From assembly GCA_034359265.1 (NCBI GenBank), contig CP136895.1:4962501-5026500 (forward strand): DNA of 64,000 nt. Direction: 5' to 3'. The DNA is from Canna indica (lineage: Eukaryota > Streptophyta > Magnoliopsida > Zingiberales > Cannaceae). Shown here piece by piece: positions 58,330 through 64,000 of the stretch; the stretch's first letter is position 1, and each line of letters begins with the position of its first letter. The notes beneath the pieces are model-generated. The model was not told the origin of the DNA. It made no database searches and saw only the letters and a list, made by a program, of their open reading frames with translations. Both the position numbers and the translations under genes were made by a program.

Positions 58330-58401
58330 ATCAGAGTGACGCAGCGGAAGCGTGGTTAGCCCATAACCCATAGGTCCGAGAATCGAAACCTTGCTCTGAT
58401 A
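58330..58401 (+). tRNA. tRNA-iMet-like unit 5, type A, probable pseudogene
   Basis: ATCAGAGTGACGCAGCGG ... TTGCTCTGATA. The acceptor arms ATCAGAG/CTCTGAT pair fully. The anticodon stem has GTTAG for GTGGG. Confidence 0.45.
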
Positions 58402-58693
58402 GAGTTCTGTTATTTTTGAAGGCTAATTAATTAGAAATAATAAAATACTTGAATTGGGCTTTCAATTGGTTGTCTTTCTCCTCTTCGAATATCCAAAACC
58501 TCAATCATGATGACTAATAATAGTTTGCCATCATATTGGTAAGCCAATTTTTTCCAAAATATTTAAAAAAGATTATAACTAAGTAAACTGCTTTGGAGCA
58601 AAGCTAAAGATATATAAATCAATGAAATATACATCAATAGATTGAAACTATCTTGTCAAATGTATTAGTTTCAAGTAAGATCATTAGTATACT

Positions 58694-58765
58694 ATCAGAG
58701 TGGCGCAACAGAAACGTGGTTGGCCCATAACCCACAGGTCCAAGGATCAAAATTTCGCTACGATA
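58694..58765 (+). pseudogene. tRNA-iMet-like unit 6, type B
   Basis: ATCAGAGTGGCGCAACAG ... TCGCTACGATA, with the B-box loss GGATCAAAATT. Confidence 0.6.
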
Positions 58766-59194
58766 GAGTTATATTATTTTTGAAAGTTAATTAATTGAAA
58801 ATAATAAAAGGCTTTAGTTGGGCTTTTAATTGGTTGCCTTCTTCCTATAGTAATAGTTTGTTATCATGTCTATAAGCCTGTTTTAGAATATTTACATAAT
58901 ATTGTTGTGTTAAATGAAAAAAATATTAATTTAAAGCATATATTATTCAAATGAAAATTGAAGTTAAAAACTATTTTTTTAGTAATAACTATGTATCTAT
59001 GAGTTTTATATCAATGTGGAGTCAAGAATATAATATTGTGTTATTCAACATCAAAGAAAGATAGAAAAAATAATTAGGATATATTTTAACTAAGTAAACT
59101 ATTTTGAAGGAAAGCTAAACATATATAAATCAATGAAATAGATCGAAACTATTTTATCAAATCTAATAGTTTCAAGTATGAATATTAACATATT

Positions 59195-59265
59195 ATCAGA
59201 GTGGCGCAGTGGAAGCGTGGTGGGCCCATAACCCACAGGTCCGAGGATCGAAACTTGCTTTGATA
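59195..59265 (+). tRNA. tRNA-iMet-like unit 7, type A, probable pseudogene
   Basis: 71 nt. The 5' 58 or so bases are close to plant initiator tRNA-Met (ATCAGAGTGGCGCAGTGG, GTGGGCCCATAACCCAC), but one base is missing in the 3' T stem (AAACTTGC). Confidence 0.5.
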
Positions 59266-59729
59266 TAGTTATGTTATTTTTGAAGGCTAATTAATTAGAA
59301 ATAATAAAATACTTGAATTGTGCTTTCAATTGGTTGTCTTTCTCCACTTCGAATATCCAAAACCTCGATCATGATGACTAATAATAGTTTGCCATCATAT
59401 TGGTAAGCCATATTTTTCCAAAATATTTACTTAATATTATTTAGTTAAATGATAGAATATTAATTTAAACCATAGATTATTCAAATGAAAATGAAATTAA
59501 ATACTATAGTGTTAGTCGTGACTATATATATGAGCTTTATATTATTGTGTAGTCAAGAAGATAATATTGTGTTATTCAACGCTAAAGATAAAAATAAAAT
59601 AAAAAAGATTTTAACTAAGTAAACTGCTTTGGAGCAAAGCTAAAGATATATAAATCAATGAAATATACATCAATAGATTGAAACCATCTTGTCAGATGTA
59701 TTAGTTTCAAGTAAGATCATTACTATATT

Positions 59730-59801
59730 ATCAGAGTGGCGCAACAGAAACGTGGTGGGCCCATAACCCACTGGTCCTAGGATCAAAATTTCACTATGAT
59801 A
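59730..59801 (+). pseudogene. tRNA-iMet-like unit 8, type B
   Basis: ATCAGAGTGGCGCAACAG ... TCACTATGATA. Anticodon arm GTGGGCCCATAACCCAC intact; B box lost. Confidence 0.6.
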
Positions 59802-60228
59802 GAGTTATATTATTTTTGAAAGTTAATTAATTGAAAATAATAAAAGGCTTCAGTTGGTCTTTCAATTGGTTGCCTTCTTCCTGTAGTAATAGTTTGTTAT
59901 CATGTCTATAAACCTGTTTTAGAATATTTACATAATATTGTTGTGTTAAATGATAAAATATTAATTTAAAGCATAGATTATTCAAATGAAAATGAAGTTA
60001 AAAACTATTTTTTTAGTAATAACTATGTATCTATGAGTTTTATATCAATGTGGAGTCAAGAATATAATATTGTGTTATTCAACATCAAACAAAGATAGAA
60101 AAAATAATTAGGATATATTTTAACTAAGTAAACTATTTTGAAGGAAAACTAAACATATATAAATCAATGAAATAGATCGAAACTATATTATTAAAAGTAA
60201 TAGCTTTAAGTAAGATTATTAATATATT

Positions 60229-60300
60229 ATTAGAGTGGCGCAGCGGAAGCGTGGTGGGCCCATAACCCATAGATTTGAGTATCGAAATCTCCCATTAATA
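60229..60300 (+). tRNA. tRNA-iMet-like unit 9, type A, probable pseudogene
   Basis: ATTAGAGTGGCGCAGCGG ... TCTCCCATTAATA. A box intact; the 3' acceptor strand is badly changed. Confidence 0.4.
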
Positions 60301-60762
60301 GAGTTATGTTATTTTTGAAGGCTAATTAATTAGAAATAATAAAATACTTGAATTGGGATTTCAATTGGTTGCCTTTCTCCTCTTCGAATATCCAAAACTT
60401 CGATCATGATGACTAATAATAGTTTGCCATCATATTGGTAGGCCATTTTTTTCCAAAATATTTACTTAATATTATTTAGTTAAATGATAGAATATTAATT
60501 TAAACCATAGATTATTCAAATGAAAATGAAATTAAATACTATATTGTTAGTCGTGACTATATATATGAGTTTTATATTATTGTGGAGTCAAGAAGATAAT
60601 ATTGTGTTATTCAACGCTAAAGATAAAAAAAATAAAAAAGATTTTAACTAAGTAAACTGCTTTGGAGCAAAGCTAAAGATATATAAATCAATGAAATATA
60701 CATCAATAGATTGAAACCATCTTGTCAAATGTATTAGTTTCAAGTAAGATCATTAGTATACT

Positions 60763-60834
60763 ATCAGAGTGGCGCAACAAAAACGTGGTGGGCTCATAAC
60801 CCACAGGTCCGAGGATCAAAATTTCGTTATGATA
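60763..60834 (+). pseudogene. tRNA-iMet-like unit 10, type B
   Basis: ATCAGAGTGGCGCAACAA ... TCGTTATGATA. Anticodon loop CTCATAA; B box lost. Confidence 0.6.
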
Positions 60835-61261
60835 GAGTTATATTATTTTTGAAAGTTAATTAATTGAAAATAATAAAAGGCTTCAGTTGGGCTTTCAATT
60901 GGTTGCCTTCTTCCTATAGTAATAGTTTGCTATCATTTCCATAAGCCTGTTTTAGAATATTTACATAATATGGTTGTGTTCAATGATAAAATATTAATTT
61001 AAAGCATAGATTATTCAAATGAAAATGAAGTTAAAAACTATTTTTTTAGTAATAACTATGTATCTATGAGTTTTATATCAATGTGGAGTCAAGAATATAA
61101 TATTGTGTTATTCAACATCAAACAAAGATAGAAAAAATAATTAGGATATATTTTAACTAAGTAAACTATTTTGAAGGAAAACTAAACATATATAAATCAA
61201 TGAAATAGATCGAAACTATATTATCAAAAGTAATAGCTTTAAGTAAGATTATTAATATATT

Positions 61262-61333
61262 CTCAGAGTGGCGCAGCAGAAGCGTGGTGGGCCCATAACC
61301 CATAGGTTTGAGTATCGAAATCTCCCATTAATA
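61262..61333 (+). tRNA. tRNA-iMet-like unit 11, type A, probable pseudogene
   Basis: CTCAGAGTGGCGCAGCAG ... TCTCCCATTAATA. It shares the CCCATTAATA 3' end with the unit at 60229, so this dimer was duplicated recently. Confidence 0.4.
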
Positions 61334-61795
61334 GAGTTATGTTATTTTTGAAGGCTAATTAATTAGAAATAATAAAATACTTGAATTGGGATTTCAATTG
61401 GTTGCCTTTCACCTCTTCGAATATCCAAAACTTCGATCATGATGACTAATAATAGTTTGCCATCATATTGGTAGGCCATTTTTTTCCAAAATATTTACTT
61501 AATATTATTTAGTTAAATGATTGGATATTAATTTAAACCATAGATTATTCAAATGAAAATGAAATTAAATACTATATTGTTAGTCGTGACTATATATATG
61601 AGTTTTATATTATTGTGGAGTCAAGAAGATAATATTGTGTTATTCAACGCTAAAGATAAAAAAAATAAAAAAGATTTTAACTAAGTAAACTGCTTTGGAG
61701 CAAAGCTAAAGATATATAAATCAATGAAATATACATCAATAGATTGAAACCATCTTGTCAAATGTATTAGTTTCAAGTAAGATCATTAGTATACT

Positions 61796-62281
61796 ATCAG
61801 AGTGGCGCAACAAAAACGTGGTGGGCTCATAACCCACAGGTAGGGCTGTAATCGAGTCGAGTCGAGCCGAGCTTGCTTGTGCTCAAGCTCTGCTCGTTTA
61901 AGAAATGTCGAGTTCGAGCTCGAACTCGAGCTAGATCGAGCTTCAATATCTAGGCTCGAGATCGGCTCAAGCTCGACTCAAGTAACTCGAGCTCGGCTCG
62001 TTTAAGCTCGTTTAGGCTCATTTATTTTTCTCAACCGAGCTCGTTCAAGCTTGATTAAGCTCGGCTCGACTCAGGTTTATGCTCAACCCCATATGAAGTA
62101 TTTATAATTATATAATTATATATAAATATATGAAGCTCGATTAGGCTCGCGAGCTGCTCGAGTCGAGTATTAATTAGCTCGAGCTCGAGTTTTCATCGAG
62201 TCGATCTCGAGTAGCTCACGAGCTACTCGGCTCATTTACACCCCTACCCACAGGTCCGAGGATCAAAATTTTGTTACGATA
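61796..62281 (+). pseudogene. tRNA-iMet-like unit 12, type B, split by a MITE
   Basis: The first 47 nt end in CCCACAGG at 61842 and the core resumes after the MITE; CCCACAGG is present on both sides as the 8-bp target duplication. Confidence 0.75.
61843..62246. mobile_element. hAT MITE inside a tRNA-like unit
   Basis: 404 bp from TAGGGCTGTAATCGAGTCGA to its imperfect inverse CTCGGCTCATTTACACCCCTA, with the exact 8-bp target duplication CCCACAGG (61835-61842 and 62247-62254). The interior is dense in GAGCTCGAGCTCG-type short repeats. No coding capacity. Confidence 0.9.
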
Positions 62282-62708
62282 GAGTTATATTATTTTTGAA
62301 AGTTAATTAATTGAAAATAATAAACGGCTTCAGTTGGGCTTTCAATTGGTTGCCTTCTTCCTATAGTAATAGTTTGCTATCATTTCCATAAGCCTGTTTT
62401 AGAATATTTACATAATATGGTTGTGTTCAATGATAAAATATTAATTTAAAGCATAGATTATTCAAATGAAAATGAAGTTAAAAACTATTTTTTTAGTAAT
62501 AACTATGTATCTATGAGTTTTATATCAATGTGGAGTCAAGAATATAATATTGTGTTATTCAACATCAAACAAAGATAGAAAAAATAATTAGGATATATTT
62601 TAACTAAGTAAACTATTTTGAAGGAAAGCTAAACATATATAAATCAATGAAATAGATCGAAACTATATTATCAAATGTAATAGCTTTAAGTAAGATTATT
62701 AATATATT

Positions 62709-62780
62709 ATCAGAGTGTCGGAGCGAAAGCGTGGTGGGCCCATAATCCAAATGTCTGAGGATCGAAACTTTGCTTTGATA
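62709..62780 (+). tRNA. tRNA-iMet-like unit 13, type A, probable pseudogene
   Basis: ATCAGAGTGTCGGAGCGA ... TTGCTTTGATA. The anticodon arm (CCCATAATCCA) and D arm carry changes; B box partly kept (GGATCGAAACT). Confidence 0.4.
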
Positions 62781-63236
62781 AAGTTATGTTATTTTTGAAG
62801 GCTAATTAATTAGAAATAATAAAATACTTGAATTGGGCTTTCAATTGGTTGCCTTTCTCCTGTTCGAATATCCAAAACCTCCATCATGATGACTAATAAT
62901 AGTTTGCCATCATAGGTAAGCCATTTTTTTCCAAAATATTTACTTAATATTATTTAGTTAAATGATAGAATATTAATTTAAACCATAGATTATTCAAATG
63001 AAAATGAAATTAAATACTATATTGTTAGTTATGACTATATATATGAGTTTTATATTATTGTGGAGTCAAGATGATAATATTGTGTTATTCAACGCTAAAG
63101 ATAAAAAAAAATAAAAAAGATTTTGACTAAGTAAACTGCTTTGGAGATAAAGATATATAAATCAATGAAATATACATCAATAGATTGAAACTATCTTGTC
63201 AAATGTATTAGTTTCAAGTAAGATCATTTGTATACT

Positions 63237-63308
63237 ATCAGAGTGGCGCAACAGAAACGTGGTTGGCCCATAACCCACAGGTCCGAGGATCAAAATTTTG
63301 CTACGATA
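63237..63308 (+). pseudogene. tRNA-iMet-like unit 14, type B
   Basis: ATCAGAGTGGCGCAACAG ... TTGCTACGATA, the last unit before CACTA F. Confidence 0.6.
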
Positions 63309-63410
63309 GAGTTATATTATTTTTGAAAGTTAATTAATTGAAAATAATAAAAGGCTTCAGTTGGGCTTTCAATTGGTTGCCTTCTTCCTATAGTAATAGT
63401 TTGCTATCAA

Positions 63411-64000
63411 CACTACTAGAAACTTGGACTTCAGCAACGGCTATCAGCAACGGCCGCTCAAGCCGTTGCTATTTGCAACGGCATTCTTACGGCCGCCCGA
63501 GCCGTTGCAGATATCTGTATCTGCAACGGCGTTCTAACGAAAAACCGAGCCGTTGCTGATTATTTTAATTATCAGCAACGGTTTTCGGACGGAAAGGCTA
63601 GCCGTTGCTGATTTTTTAATTTTCAGCAACGGCTTTCTAACGGATAAGTGAGCCGTTGCTGATGATAACTTATCAGCAACGGCTTTCTAACGGGAGAGTG
63701 AGCCGTTGCTGATAAGTTTATATAGGGCACGCTCTCGCGCCCGACCCTTCTTCCTCCCGCTGCTGCCGCCGCCGCCTCCTGCCGAGAACTTCGCCGCTGC
63801 TGCCGTTGCTGCCGACGCCGACGCCTCTCGCCGACGCGCCGCTGCCGCTGCTGCCGGTATGTTGATCGGCCGGCCTATACGGTTTCGGCCGGAGATGTTA
63901 AAATCCGACCGAAACCCTATTTCTAGGGTTTCGGCCGGCGGCGGTCGGCCTATGGCCGCCGCCGGACCTTCTACAGTGGCCGGACAGTGTGTCCGGCCAC
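63411..64000 (+). mobile_element. CACTA element F, 5' end, cut by the window
   Basis: Left terminus CACTACTAGAAACTTGGAC preceded by CAA (63408-63410, the probable target duplication). Then come the left subterminal array (63431-63715), TATA box (63717-63724), a C/T-rich leader, a palindromic telo-box (63911-63932) and the start of the GTGGCCGGACAGTGTGTCC inverted repeat. Inserted in the tail of the last tRNA-like monomer. Whether its genes are intact cannot be seen. Confidence 0.92.

Larger units (their letters stand above)
56126..63410 (+). repeat. Higher-order tandem array of tRNA-iMet-centred monomers
   Basis: About 7.3 kb made of 14 monomers of about 500-535 bp. Each is built from a left part (AATATTAATTTAAASCATAG, ATTATTCAAATGAAAATGAA, TCAATGAAATA), a 72-nt tRNA-iMet-like core, and a tail (AGTTATRTTATTTTTGAA, TTAATTAATT, TTTCAATTGGTTGCCTT). 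Two monomer types alternate, A then B, giving a dimer of about 1.03 kb. In two places (57540-57831 and 58402-58693) the A-to-B spacing is 364 instead of about 530 bp because part of the B left arm is missing. The array is bordered on the left by a MITE and cut on the right by CACTA F. Confidence 0.93.

Noticed and set aside
56434..63308. A functional cluster of initiator tRNA genes
   Set aside because: Every unit has stem mismatches, B-box loss or a missing base relative to a sound tRNA; treated as tRNA-like until expression is shown.
56126..63410. CRISPR array
   Set aside because: The repeats are about 500 bp and homologous along their whole length, with no unique spacers; the genome is eukaryotic.

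Overview
The window is nuclear DNA of a flowering plant. It has spliced GT-AG genes, a plant UDP-glycosyltransferase, a plant-type GATA factor and plant transposon families (CACTA/En-Spm, Ty1-copia, Ty3-gypsy, Pack-MULE, hAT and Tourist MITEs). Lineage cannot be fixed from the sequence. Only two cellular genes look intact: a single-exon UGT92-like glucosyltransferase (23645-25150, minus) and a two-exon GATA zinc-finger factor (41801-42685, minus). Almost everything else is transposon, much of it nested.

1-10170: three CACTA elements of one family, one inside another. A (1-4718, left part outside the window) sits in B (4719-8998), and B sits in an intron of C (8999-10170). C is inserted in a broken copy of the UGT gene (10171-11023). 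11150-11520 is a short tandem repeat. 11930-21083 is a decayed Ty3-gypsy element (LTR end, gag, protease piece). It was split by a solo LTR that itself holds a second solo LTR (13267-16593), and by CACTA D (17301-20804, target duplication TAC). 21729-23437 is a Pack-MULE-like element with long terminal inverted repeats, a 10-bp target duplication and two recognisable captured gene fragments (PADRE/DUF4228 and SHI/STY-related N-terminus). The UGT gene follows.

25205-31834 is AT-rich and carries a Tourist-like MITE, a foldback element, a hAT MITE and a large foldback element with its own nested hAT-type insertion. 31835-38794 is CACTA E, complete at both ends (TSD TTA), but both its genes are broken. 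After an RNase H-like relic (38990-39424) comes the GATA gene. 44804-46030 is another solo LTR. 47552-55424 is a complete LTR retrotransposon on the minus strand (TSD AAACC, initiator-tRNA primer site, polypurine tract) that carries gag but no pol.

56126-63410 is the most unusual part. It is a higher-order tandem array of about 0.5-kb monomers, each centred on a 72-nt sequence that reads as plant initiator tRNA-Met, in two alternating types A and B. One unit is interrupted by a hAT MITE. The array is cut at its right end by CACTA F (63411 to the window end, TSD CAA on the left).

The CACTA copies share a two-gene layout: a TNP2-type transposase, then a five-exon TnpA-like protein of the Ptta/En-Spm family. 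Both ends carry many copies of an AGCAACGGC/GCCGTTGCT motif, the likely TnpA binding sites. A supplies the longest open transposase frame. D keeps an open TnpA-like gene but has lost the transposase, so it could move only with help from another copy.
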